Positions 1 to 13,532 of a stretch of DNA of 64,000 nucleotides are shown here, one piece after another; the stretch's first letter is position 1; every line of letters begins with the position of its first letter. The notes beneath the pieces were generated by a model. The model was given only the letters and a program-made list of their open reading frames with translations, was not told the DNA's origin and made no database searches. The stretch comes from Ciborinia camelliae (lineage: Eukaryota > Ascomycota > Leotiomycetes > Helotiales > Sclerotiniaceae): the NCBI GenBank assembly GCA_025890175.1, contig JANPYM010000018.1:12071-76070 (forward strand), given 5' to 3'. Both the position numbers and the translations under genes were made by a program.

Positions 1-3000
1 TATATAATTATATTTAATAATTCTAAATATTTTAAATCGATTTATAATAATAATTATTAATATTATAATAATTAAAACTAATTTAATAAAAATAAAAAAA
101 ATATATATAATCATTTTTATAATATTTAAATTTAATATTTTTATTTTAGATTAAAATTTTTATATAATAGTTTTATAAAAAAACTTTTTTTATATAAAAT
201 TGTTAAAATCAATATCGAAAAAATAAATAAAATAAAAATAATTAATTGATCTAATTTTTGTATTAATCAAAATTTTAAATAACAAAAAAAATTTTGAATT
301 TGTTTTTAATTAAAAAAAAAAAAATATTTTTAATTTGGTAATATAATTTATTTTTTCATTTTTATTAAATATAATATTAATTAAAAATTTTTATATTAAT
401 TTTTTTAATTTAAAAAATTCAAAATATATTAAATTTATTAAACAATTATAAATAATATTTAAAATTAATAAAAATTTTATTAAAAAAAATTTTTCTTTCA
501 AAACCTTTATTTACTATATAATATTTTATTTTTGATTTTCGATAATATTATATAATAATATTAAAAATATTTAATATAATAATATATTTTTTTTATATTT
601 ATAATATTAAAATCCAAATTTTACTATTTCTTTTTATTAATAATATAAAAACAATATTTTTGATTAATATTTTATTTTATAAAATTAATATTTTCGTTAT
701 TTATTAATATATTATTAATAAACGTTATAATAAATTTATTAATAAAAATAAATTTTTTTATTTATTTTAAATTTAATTTTTTTATTAAATTCTATTAATT
801 TATTAATATATATTATAATTTTTTCAAAATTTGATTTATATAAACCTAAAAAAATTATATATATAAATTTATTTTGAAATCTTTTAATTCTATTAAATTT
901 AATTAATTAAATATAAATATTTATTAATAAATAATATATATTAAAATAAAGATTAAAAATATTAATAAAATATATAATAAAAAAAAATATTATAATTTTA
1001 TTAATATTATAAATATAAAAATAATAAATATAAATTATAATTTCGAGTTTTTTTATTAAAAAATAATATTGAATAATAGAATATATTTCGATTTATTTAA
1101 AATTAATTATTTTTTTAATATAATTTGTAATATAAAATTTAATAATTTTTTTTTAAAATTTAATATTTTAATTTTAAAAAAATATTATATAAATAAATTA
1201 ATAATAATTTGAAAAATATTTATAAGTAAAATTATTTTCAATAAATTTTCAATAAAAATTATTTTTCCATTTTTTATAAAAATATAAAGAATATTTAAGA
1301 TATTTAAAAAAATTAAAAATAATTTTAAATATTTTATATATAATTTTAATATTAAAATTATTTTATTTAAAAATATAATTTTAAATCTATAATTTTTATT
1401 AATATTTCGAATTCGATTTATTAATTATTTATTACCATATTTTATTTACTAAAAATATATAATAAAATTAAATAAAAAAAATATTTTTTTATTTTGTAAT
1501 TATACAAATTTATCAAATATTATTTGAATTAATAAATTTTAAACTTCTTTATAATATATTTTATTAAACAAATTTACAAAATACATTATATCAAAATATA
1601 TTTAATTTATTAATTTATTATTTTTTAAAATAATTTTAAATAAAAAAATAAGGTTAAATTAATAAAGTCTTTTTTTGTTAACCTTTAATATTAATTAATA
1701 TTTCGATTTTATTATTAATAAAAAAAACTTTTTAAATATTAATTATATATTTTTTTTTTATTATAAAAAAAAAATAAATATAAAGCAATTTTTTGTTTTA
1801 ATATATTTATTATTTTAAACAAATTTTTAATATTTTCAAAATTAATTATTAAATCAAAAATTTTTAATAATAATTTATATTATTTATAAAATATATTATT
1901 TTTTTTATATTAATTATTTATTTTTAATTTAAAAATATTAAATTTAATTGTTTTATTATAAAATTTATAATTTATTTATTTTGATTTATCCTTTAACAAA
2001 ATTATTAAAAATATAATTAATAAATTTATAAAAAAAAGAAATATCATCTTTTATATTAAATTTGATTAAAATAAATTAATAATATTTTTTTTTGATAATA
2101 ATATTAATATAAATAATATAATAATTATTACTTTTTTTATTTTTTTTTTATTAATATCTTAATCGAAATTTTTAATTTTTTTAATTTTATTAAAAGTTTA
2201 TTTAATAATAAATTTTAGATTTATTATTATAATAAAGTTTTTTTTATAATATTTGTTTTTAATATTATTAATATTATTAATATTAAATTATTAATAATCT
2301 TTAAAATTTACCTTAAAAACATTTATTATTAAATCATTTTTTACCATAAAAATTTTTTATTACCTTAAAAATTTTTTATTATTTTGAATTAAAAATTATT
2401 AAAAAAATTTAATATTAATTAACAATTAACATTTATACCTACTATTTTATTTTTATTATAATATACAATACATATTGTTTGTATCAATCTTTACATATTT
2501 ATACCAAAAACTTTAACATTTAAAGTTTTTTTAAAAAAAAAACTATAATTATAATTATATATATTTAATAATAAAACAATAAAAATTTATAATAAAAATA
2601 TATTAATAAAAATATAATATATATTAATAAATATATAATATAAAATAAATAAAATATATTTGGAAAATAATTAAAAAATAATATACTATCCTTGAAATTT
2701 AAATTGAATTTAAATTTTTGTTTTTTGATAAATTTTATCTTCATTATTAATATATATTTATAAAAAAAATAAATTAATTTATTTAAAAAATTTTTTTTAT
2801 AATAATTAAATTAATAAAATTATATTATTTAAAATACCATTATTATATTGATTTATATTTTATTAATAATTTAATTAATTTAATATTAAAATATATTAAT
2901 TTAATATTAATATAAATTTATAATATAATATAATTTAAAAATAAATTATATAATTTATTTATAAAATAATAATTTAAATTTTATAAAAAAAAATTTATTT

Positions 3001-5130
3001 TATACAAATATAAATTTAAAATTTTAAATTTAAATTATATTTTATTTATTTTTATTATTTTTATTTTTTGTTTAAATAAAAACATATTATATTTTATATT
3101 TTTTGTTATTTTATTTATTTAATCATTTTTTGTTATAATAATTTTATATATTATTTTCCTTAATATTTTATAAAATTTATTTGAAATTAATATTAAAATT
3201 ATATTATTATTATTATTAAATAATAATTTATTAAATAAAGAATTAATTATAATTATATATTATATTTAAATATATAATTTTAGTTTAATAAAATCAAAAT
3301 TTATTAATTTTTTTATATATTAAAATAATAATAAATTTTTTTTTTTTAAAATAATTATATTTAAAAAAAAGAATATATTATTTCAATAAAAAGTTATAAT
3401 TCAAATAAATATTGATAATATTATAAAAAATGTATTTGCAAAAAATATATTTGTTATTTTTTTTAATAATATTAAAAAACTAAAAATTTGATTTAAAAAA
3501 AATTAGGTTAAAATCAAAGTATTAATTTTATTAATAATAAAAAAATTTGATATAAATAAAATAATCTTTGATTCAAAATTTATTTAATAAAATAAAAATT
3601 TTATTAAAAAGATAATTTAAATTTTTTTAAATGATTTTAATAATATAATGGGTAAAAATTTTATTTACAATTTATTTTTGGATATATAATAATAAATAGT
3701 TCGAAAACTTGATAAAGAATTTTGTTAAATGTTTTTTTTGTTTATAAAGTATAATATAAATATTAAAAATAGATTTATTAATAAAAATATTATAATTTAT
3801 TATTATTTATTAAAATTAAATTTAAATGAATTAAATATAATAATGGTTTGTATTATAATAATAATAAAAATAAGATATTTAAAATAAAAAACAATTAATT
3901 ATTTGATAATAAATTTTATTTTTTTTTATATTAATTATTGAATATTAATTGTTTTTATTATTATATTAAAAATATATTATAACTATTAAAATATTAAATG
4001 TTAATAAAAATAATTTTTTGAAAAATAAAGTTATTATATTATTTTGATTAATAAATTATTTTATTAAAAAATTAATTTAAAAAAATTTTTATAAAGTTTT
4101 TTGATTTATATATAATTTAATTATTTGGGATAAAGTAGATTTGATGGATATATAATATCGAAAGAATTTTTATAATAATTTTTATATATAAATATATATA
4201 TATAATATTGTAATTAAAAAAAAAATTATTAAAAAAAATAATAAATATAAATTTTTTTAATAAATATAAAAATTAATAATTGATAAAAAATAATATATTC
4301 AAAAAAATAATTTTATAAAAATATAAAATACAATTAATTTTAAAAAAATATAAAAAAAAAAAAAATAATTATATTATTAATAAAAAGCTAAGATTTTATA
4401 TTAATAAAAAAATTAATAAAAAAAATTATTATTGAAAATAATAAAGTTTTTGAAAATAATAATAAAAAATAATAATATAAAAGTTTTTTTTTTTATAAAT
4501 AATATTTTATTTACTAAAATTTAAACAAATAATATTTGAAATATATTCTATTATATATATTAAAATAAAAATTGATTTATAATAATAATAATTTAATATT
4601 AAATAAAAAAATTAATATATAAAAATGTTTTATTATATAATAACAAAATGAAAATTTTAATTTTATTAATATTTTTGAAAATTTTATATTTTATTTATTT
4701 ATTATTTATTTATACAATTATAAAGCTTTTTTATTATTTTATAAAAAAATTCTAATTTTAATTTTTAATCTTTAATTTTTTATTTAAATATATTATTATT
4801 TAAAAAAAGATATCCATTAAATAATGATTTTAAATATATTTATAATTTAAATTATATTAATAATGAATTACAATTAATATATATTTGCTTTTTAAAATTT
4901 ATCGGAATATAATATTAAATAAATATAAAAAATTAAATAAATATAAATTTATATCAAATATATAATATAATATTAATATAAATAATATTTAATATAAATA
5001 TTCAAATAATATTAACTTTTATTAAATATAAAATAGATTTGAAAAAAATTATTATTTTTTTTTAAAAATTTATATATTTTATTATTTATTATTAATATTA
5101 TTTAATACTTTTTTTTTTGTTATATTATAT
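1..5130. repeat. Extreme A/T-rich gene-free block
   Basis: The sequence is almost entirely A and T with scattered single C and G residues and no open reading frame worth calling. No unit repeats obviously over long distances. The block ends abruptly near 5130, where ordinary composition begins. In filamentous ascomycetes such blocks are usually transposons degraded by RIP (C-to-T mutation) or centromeric or pericentromeric DNA. Which applies here cannot be decided by eye. It holds nothing else that I can support. Confidence 0.85.
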
Positions 5131-7240
5131 CCAATTTAATTACTAATCCGTTAGGCATTTGCTTTATGATGGTTTTTTAAACCCTTCAATCTCTTTAAGG
5201 TATCTATCAATTGTCTCTACGGGAGAAGAGCTTGCTTTGTATTACAGTCTTGTTATTATGCAGAAGAGAAAATCCGATCAGATCAGATAGATCATCGATG
5301 AATGATGAATGATGAATAATGGGGTGACGAATCTATTGCCTGCCTGGCTGCCTAGGTAGCTAGCTGCTGGTACCAACCTGGAACATACCTAGTAATCACT
5401 ACCTACCTACCTACTGTATGTTCTTTTAAAAACGGTTTAGTTTGGTCTGGTATGGTGAGGTGTGGTGTGTAACGCATGTAGGATTAATATATATATGTCC
5501 ACAGGTATATGTACATGTATGTATGCATGCATGAATGCGCGATTCCTAGCTCGCGTGACTATTGATTTTCATTATGCATGTATGTATGTATGCATGCATG
5601 TACGCAGCACGAAGGAAAGAGAGAACATGCATTTATGGGCGGAGGTGGAGGTGCTTCTTTCTTTCTTTTTTCTTTCTTTGGTTTTATGATTTATGATTTA
5701 TGATTTATGATTTATGCATAATACGAAACGAAACGAGACGAAGCGAAGCGGATCCGAGGAATGGTAAAGAATGGTAACTAGCTAGTTACCTAACTTCTAT
5801 AGCTACCTAGGTTAGAAGGTAGTTTGTTAAGTTGGTGGACGAGGGATGAGATGGAAAGGTGTGGTGTGCGTTGGAATGAATCAGGAATAGGGAGGATACG
5901 AAGAGCTTAGCTACCTGGTAAGGTAGGTAGGTAGCTACTTGAATTGTTGAAATGCATCTCTAGTCGCACCTCCCTCTCCAATTTGATGTATGCTTGGATC
6001 AAAAGAACAAGAACCTCGGCTTGACTGGATACTCTCTCTTGTTAACCTCTTGTATTGAGAAGTACGTAGGTACCCTTTTTTTTTACCTAATATAGTTGAT
6101 GTTCACCAATCAAGAAATGGAAATGTCACAGGCAGGAACGAGAAGAGTCTCAATAGATTTCCTTCACCGTCTATTTATTGCAGCTGTACGTGTTTCATAT
6201 ACTTGTATAGTAGATAATAATATGATGCCCTAAATAAATACCTATATAGCTTTACAAATAGCTTCTAAAACTTCAATATACGATTAGCTTCGAGATTTAC
6301 TATATAGAGGTACCAATTGGGGTTTTTCTATAAACAAAGATCGAATAAACGGTTTCTAGAAGTTAGAATTTGATGTTGCTAGTTATTTGCAGTTACGCTT
6401 AAATCTTAAAAGTATTGTATCGCTAGAGTTGAGTTTAACTTGACTATATAATTACTTTTAAGAATCTAATTAATTTAAATATTTATTCTTTCTATTTAGA
6501 TAGTAATGATTTCATTATTTAACCTGTATGAAATGGTTTAACCAACCACTAAACTGTATAAAACCATATCCCAAGAATATTATAAATAATGTTCAACTTT
6601 TATATCATTTCAGGTTGCGGAGGTTCGTGCGTTTCGTTAGTATTTACTCAACTTTACTCTTTAGATGCTTCAATAACCCTCGCTTATTAATCCATTATCA
6701 TCCCGCTCTAATATCAAAATAAAAAACCCTTAGATTTTCGCGAAAACTCTATAAGCGGAAAACATCACTAGCAGCATATCATTAGATTACTATCGCGAAT
6801 AAAACTTATTTGCTAGAATTTATATAAAGTCTACTATTTAGTTATAAAAACAAATCGACGAATAACAAGAAGAAGAGAGTATATGTTTCTCGAAAATCGA
6901 AAATCGAAAATATATTCTCATTATTGTCTAATTAGAAAATTCGGATTTCTGATATTTGAATGTCTAAAACTTGAATTTGAATATGGATATGTTGATGTTG
7001 TTATACAAGTTGTGTAATAAAATTGGTTGTAAAAGGGTTTATTTTCTTTTATAAAATAGGTGAATGTCACGATGTATAGATACGAGCTTTGCCTCCGGCC
7101 CCTCGGTGCCGGGAAAAACGATTCGCCTCGCTGCGCTCGTCGAATCATTTTTCAGGGCACCTTAGGACCTACTGCGCAGCTCGTCTGCCGGAGGCTATCA
7201 GATACCTAATCTGGTAATATTGAAGCTATTCGCAAAATTC
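5131..7240. other. Intergenic island of ordinary composition
   Basis: No supported gene. It contains short microsatellites: GATGAAT copies near 5297-5320, CTAC/CTAC runs near 5399-5415, ATGC/ATGT runs at about 5515-5600, TTTATGA copies at about 5685-5716, and GTAG/CTAC motifs through 5340-5940. Short ORFs in it are low-complexity or lack splice support. It lies between two A/T-rich blocks. Confidence 0.7.
7089..7196. repeat. GC-rich palindromic insertion
   Basis: A compact GC-rich segment sits in A/T-rich surroundings. Its arms GCCTCCGGC (near 7091) and GCCGGAGGC (near 7186) are inverted repeats. A second inner inverted repeat surrounds the central part (ACGATTCG near 7120, CGAATCAT near 7141). 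The structure suggests a small foldback element. No target duplication was identified. Confidence 0.5.
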
Positions 7241-7252
7241 CTTTTTTTTGAA

Positions 7253-7550
7253 ATAAAATAATTAATAAAATAATTAATAAAATAATTAATAAAATAATTA
7301 ATAAAATAATTAATAAAATAATTAATAAAATAATTAATAAAATAATTAATAAAATAATTAATAAAATAATTAATAAAATAATTAATAAAATAATTAATAA
7401 AATAATTAATAAAATAATTAATAAAATAATTAATAAAATAATTAATAAAATAATTAATAAAATAATTAATAAAATAATTAATAAAATAATTAATAAAATA
7501 ATTAATAAAATAATTATTAAAATAATTATTAAAATAATTATTAAAATAAT
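7253..7550. repeat. 12-base A/T satellite
   Basis: A near-perfect tandem array has the unit AATAAAATAATT, about 24 copies. It degenerates at the right end to AATTATTAAA variants. The homogeneity suggests recent expansion by slippage or unequal exchange. Confidence 0.95.
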
Positions 7551-9534
7551 TATTAATAATGATTATTAATAATAAATTTCTTTTTATTTATAAAAATTAT
7601 AAAAATAATTAATTTTTTTAAAAATATAATATAATGTTTAATTTTATTATATTTAAAATATTAAGTTTTTTAATTCTTTTTTAAAATTTGATTAATTATT
7701 AATTATTATTTCTACAATTTATATATTTTATTTATTTTCTTTAATTTTTTTAATTTTTTTTTTTAATTTTTTTTTAATCTTTTCAATTCTCTTTGAATTT
7801 GTTTTATTTTTTTATTTATTATTTATAAAAATTAAAAAATTTATATTTCTTTATATTCTCATTTTTTATTTTTTATTCTTTTAATTTTTTAATTTATTTT
7901 AATTTTTTAAATTTTTTTAATTATTAATTGATATTTTCAACATTTATATATTTATATTTATTTTAACTGTTTTTTATTAATTTATTTAATTATTTTTTAA
8001 TTTTCTTTCTATTTCTTTTAATTTTTCTTTTATTCCTTTTTTTATTTTTTTATTAGTTTTTTGTATTCTTTTTATTTATTCTTTTTATTAATTCTTTTTA
8101 TTTTAGTTTTTAATAAAATTTAATATTTAAATAAAAAAGATTTCATTTCTTTTATTATTAATTATTATTTTTAAAATTTATATAATCTTTCTTTTATTTT
8201 AATTTTTAATCTTTTCTATTATAAATATATTTCTTTTCTAATTCTTTATTTCTTTTAATTCTTTATTTCTTTTAATTTATTATTTCATTTAATTTATTCT
8301 ATTTTTCAATTATACTTTTTAATTATTTCTTTTAATTATATTTTTTAATTCTTTTTATTAATTATATTTTTTAATTGCTTTTTTTAATCATTTCGTTTAA
8401 TAATATTTTTTAATCATTTCGTTTAATTATATTTTTTAATTATTCCTTTTAATTATATTTTTTAATTATTCTTTTTAATTATTTTTTTTAATTTCTTTTA
8501 ATTATTCTTTTTAATTATTCTTTTTAATTATTCTTTTTAATTATTCTTTTTAATTATTCTTTTTAATTATTCTTTTTAATTATTCTTTTTAATTATTTTT
8601 TTTAATTATTTTTTTTAATTATTCTTTTTAATTATTCTTTTTAATTATTCTTTTTAATTATTCTTTTTAATTATTCTTTTTAATTATTCTTTTTAATTAT
8701 TCTTTTTAATTATTCTTTTTAATTATTCTTTTATATATTCTTTTAATTATTTTTTTAATTATTTTTTTAATTATTTTTTTAATTATTTTTTTTAATTATA
8801 TTTTTCAATATTTTTATTTTTTATTTTCTTTATTAATTTCTTAAATTATCTTTTATTCTTTTCTTTTTATTTTTCAATTTTTATTTTTTAATTCTTTTTT
8901 ATTTTTATTTTTTTATTCTTTTTAACTTTTTAACTTTTTTTTTAAACTTTTTAATTCTTTTAATCTTTTTTAATTCTTAATTAATATTTTCGAAATTTAT
9001 AAATTTATAAATTTATATCTATATTTAATCTTTTTTCTTTTTAATTTATTTAATTATTCTTTAATTTTATTTTTTATTTCTTTTAATTATTTCTTTTATT
9101 AATTTGTTTTATTAACTTTTCTATTAATTTCTTTATTTTATTTTTATTTTTTTCTTTATTCATTTTTTTTTAATTATCTTTATAAATTTTTTTTATTTAT
9201 CTTTTTATTTATTTTTCCTTTTTTAATTATTCTTTTATTTATTTTTCTTTTTTTAATTATTTTTTTAATATTTTAATTTCGTTTTTTAATTATATTTTTT
9301 ATTCATTTATCATTTTTCAAATTTATATAATCTTTTTTATTATAAATTTATATCCTTTTTAATTCTTTTTTTTTAATTTTATATTTTTTAAAATTCTTTA
9401 TTTTTTTGAATTCTTTATTTTTTTTGAATTCTTTATTTTTTTTGAATTCTTTATTTTTTAATTTATTTCTTTTAATTCTTTTTTTAAATTTCTTTTTAAT
9501 TTACTTTTTCCTTTTAATTCTTTATTTATTTATT
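7551..9534. repeat. A/T-rich block with 13-base and other imperfect arrays
   Basis: The plus strand is T-rich and there is no gene. An imperfect array with unit CTTTTTAATTATT (13 bases) runs from about 8440 to 8790, preceded by diverged copies from about 8330. Near 9399-9460 a TTTTTGAATTCTTTA-like unit is repeated three to four times. The strand bias (T and a few C on plus, almost no G) sets it apart from the first A/T block. Confidence 0.85.
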
Positions 9535-10184
9535 TATTTTATTTATTTTATTTATTTTATTTATTTTATTTATTTTATTTATTTTATTTATTTTATTTAT
9601 TTTATTTATTTTATTTATTTTATTTATTTTATTTATTTTATTTATTTTATTTATTTTATTTATTTTATTTATTTTATTTATTTTATTTATTTTATTTATT
9701 TTATTTATTTTATTTATTTTATTTATTTTATTTATTTTATTTATTTTATTTATTTTATTTATTTTATTTATTTTATTTATTTTATTTATTTTATTTATTT
9801 TATTTATTTTATTTATTTTATTTATTTTATTTATTTTATTTATTTTATTTATTTTATTTATTTTATTTATTTTATTTATTTTATTTATTTTATTTATTTT
9901 ATTTATTTTATTTATTTTTATTTATTTTATTTATTTTATTTATTTTATTTATTTTATTTATTTTATTTATTTTATTTATTTTATTTATTTTATTTATTTT
10001 ATTTATTTTATTTATTTTATTTATTTTATTTATTTTATTTATTTTATTTATTTTATTTATTTTATTTATTTTATTTATTTTATTTATTTTATTTATTTTA
10101 TTTATTTTATTTATTTTATTTATTTTATTTATTTTATTTATTTTATTTATTTTATTTATTTTATTTATTTTATTTATTTTATTT
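9535..10184. repeat. 9-base TTTTATTTA satellite
   Basis: About 650 bases of almost perfect TTTTATTTA repeats, roughly 72 copies. One extra T near 9915 shifts the phase. Because the unit is a multiple of three, the array stays open as a spurious reading frame of alternating Ile-Tyr-Phe, then Phe-Tyr-Leu after the slip. It is not a gene. Confidence 0.97.
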
Positions 10185-10240
10185 GTAGGGTTCGTAGCGT
10201 TCGTAGGTTCGTAGGTTCGTAGGTTCGTAGGTTCGTAAAT
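10184..10240. repeat. GTAGGTTC short tandem repeat
   Basis: Four to six copies of a GTAGGTTC-type unit directly abut the right end of the 9-base satellite and mark the return to ordinary composition. Confidence 0.8.
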
Positions 10241-11064
10241 CGTAAAATCACTTATAGCTTTTGAACCACATATCCTATAATTAATCTAATTGGACCATTG
10301 GATAGATTCGAAGATCGCGATCAATATTCTATATTTTAATTTCATTTTATCAATTGTTAAAAGAAATGTATCAATTTCAAAGGATTTTCAAAAAGCTACA
10401 CGTGATATTTCAGAATAGTATTCCAACATCGTGCACGATCCACTGCAGTTTAAGAGTGTTTTAAAATATATATAAGATGTATAGTGACTCGTGAGTGGAA
10501 TATTAGATTGAGATAAGATCGAGAGGAAAGAGCTAGCTAGTGAGAGTGAAGACCAACCTTAAATTGAAAGAGGTGGAGGTCCTATTATGCCTAAGATGCA
10601 AGGCAATCAACCTGTTATAGAAGTTATAAGGACTGTAACAATTATCTTTTATTAGATGAAATACAGTTCTTACTTCATCTTAATACCTACTTGTATTCTA
10701 GGGTTGGATAACTTGAATCATTCAGATGAAAACAACGTTGCTTTGAAGATGTTAATATTAATAACCATTTTTACTGTCTAAAAGCTGTATTAGATAATCT
10801 CATGACCTACTCTTATAATATGAAAAAAGGTAGATCGATAATATATATGTCCCAATGGCACGCCGAGAGAACAAAAAGGAATAGTTTTGTAATAAGATTA
10901 CATTAATATATTCGTTTAGTTAATTAAGTATATCTAGTAAGTAAAGGAAAAGCCAGTTTCAAAACATCTAAATTCATATTTAGCATACTGTATATATTAT
11001 ACAGAAGTTACATATGTGATGAAGGACCAAGCAATAATAAACCCTCTATCAAAACCCCACTTCG
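10241..11064. other. Intergenic region
   Basis: Moderately A/T-rich with no supported reading frame, RNA gene or repeat. It probably includes the 3' flank of the minus-strand gene ending at 11065. Confidence 0.6.
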
Positions 11065-13532
11065 TCACAACAACGCTCGAGTTTCGATCCTCTCAGTCAA
11101 TATCCTACAAACCTTACTCTTCAACCTCGGATTAGTCGCCCATTGCACCTGACAATATTTCCACAAATCTTCAATAATCTCGACCAACATTTCCCATCGC
11201 CTCGCATCCCCCCTCATCACTTTCTCCGAGCGAGCGTCACAGAGTAAGATGGTGAATTTCAGGCCGTCGATCTTCTGAGCCTTGACGCTCGTCCTCGCTG
11301 CAAATGCCGAGATGAAGAATGAGGGAGACAGATCTTCGAGTTCGGTGGTCTTGAAGATGAGAGGGTGTTCGAAGTCAAATTTTTGTTTCGCTAAGAGGAC
11401 GAAGTTGATGTTGTTGGAAAGTGTGACGAGTGGGAGTTCATCATCGCTGGATGGACTGTCCATTGATGCTTGAGTCTCGGGTTGGGGCGATGGAGTGGGG
11501 AACAGCGTGGGCTTTGGATCATGTGCATTTGGTAGGTAGGTGGAGGATTCAGTTCTACTGTCTGCTGACTTTTGGAGAGACAATCTAGAGCTTGTGCCCA
11601 GGGGCGGATTGGGCTCTAATTTGATGGTGGTTGTCCTTACCATAGGACTGACTGGCGGTGTTAGAGTCCATTGAGAATTACTCATTTGAGAGTCATCCTT
11701 GAACGAGTGCTCATTTGTTGGGGAATCCGTGGTCGTGTTTTGAATAGTAGGAGCTACCGTAAATACCGCTCCTCTCTCAGTATCCAAAACTTCCTGGAAC
11801 TTTGAATTAGCTAGGGTGGACTTCTATGGTGATAAATTAGATTCTTACCTCAAGAACCGGGACACTCCTTCCGAACTGACAGGTGCTACCTGATTGTGAA
11901 GTGTCCGTTGTAGGTTGCGGTACTCCACTTGAGTTTTGGCCTCTATCCACTTCTTTCCCTTTGTCTTGTGTAGCTGGCGGATTGTCTGGAGTTGAAAGTT
12001 TTTGCCGCTTTTCTGCGCTAAATTGAAGTTCGGTCACGTCATTGCTCACTGGCGTTGGGTATAAGGGTCGCTTTCGTGGAAAATCTCTTGCTTCTGTCAG
12101 GATTTCATTGTCGGAATATACTTCGGGCATTGTTGTAGATGACCCAGATGACATTTCATAAACTTCCCGGCGTCTTGTAGGATGTGGCTCAGTCTCATCG
12201 ACTGCTTCGTAAGGCTGGCTCCAGAAGTGATGTCTCCCCTCCCATGCCTCTTCCAGTTCTTTTGTACGGAAGACTCTACCGCTGCGGGGATTCCGGATTA
12301 ACAATCTTTTCTCGACTAGTGACGCCACCAGCTTTCTCATACGGTTGCTGAGACGGCCTTTCAGAGTGTTGTAATGGTGTCCAAGCACTTCTATACTTGG
12401 GACCTCATGGAAAAGGCCCAAGAACTTTGTCATCCTTAGTTCCTGAAATTCATTGTAGTACATGAATTCATGCATGAACCTGAATATATAATGATCAGGC
12501 TCAAGGCTGCCTTGTCCCATCCAACTAGCTCCTGCTTCATTCAACCATTGTTGCGAGATAAAGTCGGCCATCATTTTCTCGTCATCTTTGGGTTTTATCT
12601 GCCGGATATGGGCAATGCAATCTTCCCGGTGGATATCATCCCTGGTTTACAGCACAAATTAGACCATAGTTTGGAAATTTTGTTTGGGAATCGTCGAGTT
12701 ACAAATCACATACCTGATATTGTTTGGTGGGTTACTGCGATCAATAATCCCTCTGTCCTGTCCAATCGCTGATGATTCAGTAGCAGGAATAAGACTAGCC
12801 CCAGGTCTTGAAAAATTGTAGACATCTTCCGACTGCCGAACTCTTGGTGATAGATTTTGATGTCTTTGGGGTATTGATAATTCGGCGTCCGAAACTGGAC
12901 CTGGTTCAGGGTCTAGGTTCGGGTTGTTTTTTGGTACTTCCTATTCTAAGCATTAGTCACATCATCAATTACCGGAATTTTCTCTTAGCTTGCGCAAACC
13001 TTTCGCTTGGTTGAGTGGTGGGTTCTAAAATAGTTGTACATCTTCCATGAAAAAATATGGGTAAGATGTGTCAAAATTCTAACAAAGAAATATCAGTTAT
13101 TGTCAACCTCTTGGGGGAATTACAAGGAGCCCACTTTGCCTTGTCGTTTGGCCACTCGAGTCGGCGAGTATTTCCATCCACATCTCTTGGCCACAGTGCG
13201 ATGGTATTTTCATCATTCTGGCAAAATCTGTCCGCTAATTTTCGGGCCTCGGGGTGCCGATTCGACGTTATTTTCGCAACGGGAAGTTTCAAATCCTTGG
13301 TAAAGACATCCATCTTCTTCTTCAACTCAGAGCCAGCTACAGTTTTAAAGCCTAAAGCTTTGTATAGATCACGCATGGTTTTACCTTTGTCATTCAATGG
13401 TGTCTTCGTATTTTTTCTCCTCCTCTTTGGAAAGCTCGCTTGATCTTGAAAGGCCGATGACATATTTAGAGCAAACTTGAATGATTCTAGCCCTTTCGAA
13501 GATAAATGGAAGGCAGGAAAGTAACAGCTCAT
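11065..13532 (-). CDS. Five-exon gene of unknown function
   Basis: Exons by eye (minus strand): 13532-13084, 13024-13000, 12940-12714, 12641-11849, 11793-11065. Their lengths sum to 741 codons, giving 740 residues; a start at 13463 would give 717. Introns are 55-72 bases with GT-AG ends. The second exon is only 25 bases. I do not recognise the family. The N-terminal exon is basic (lysine/arginine around residues 35-75). The middle exon is polar and proline-rich. Exon 4 opens with a folded-looking, tryptophan- and histidine-rich stretch, followed by a low-complexity Ser/Pro/Thr region. The C-terminal ~115 residues again look globular, with alternating hydrophobic strands and a helix. No membrane segment or signal peptide is seen. 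A nuclear or regulatory role is possible but not shown. Confidence is high that it is coding, low on the exact start and the small exon. Confidence 0.7.

Noticed and set aside
5462..5689. 75-codon plus ORF
   Set aside because: Composed of ATGC/ATGT microsatellite; Cys/Met/Tyr-biased artefact.
9406..10188. 260-codon plus-strand ORF
   Set aside because: It is the TTTTATTTA array read in frame; pure low complexity, no start context or domain.
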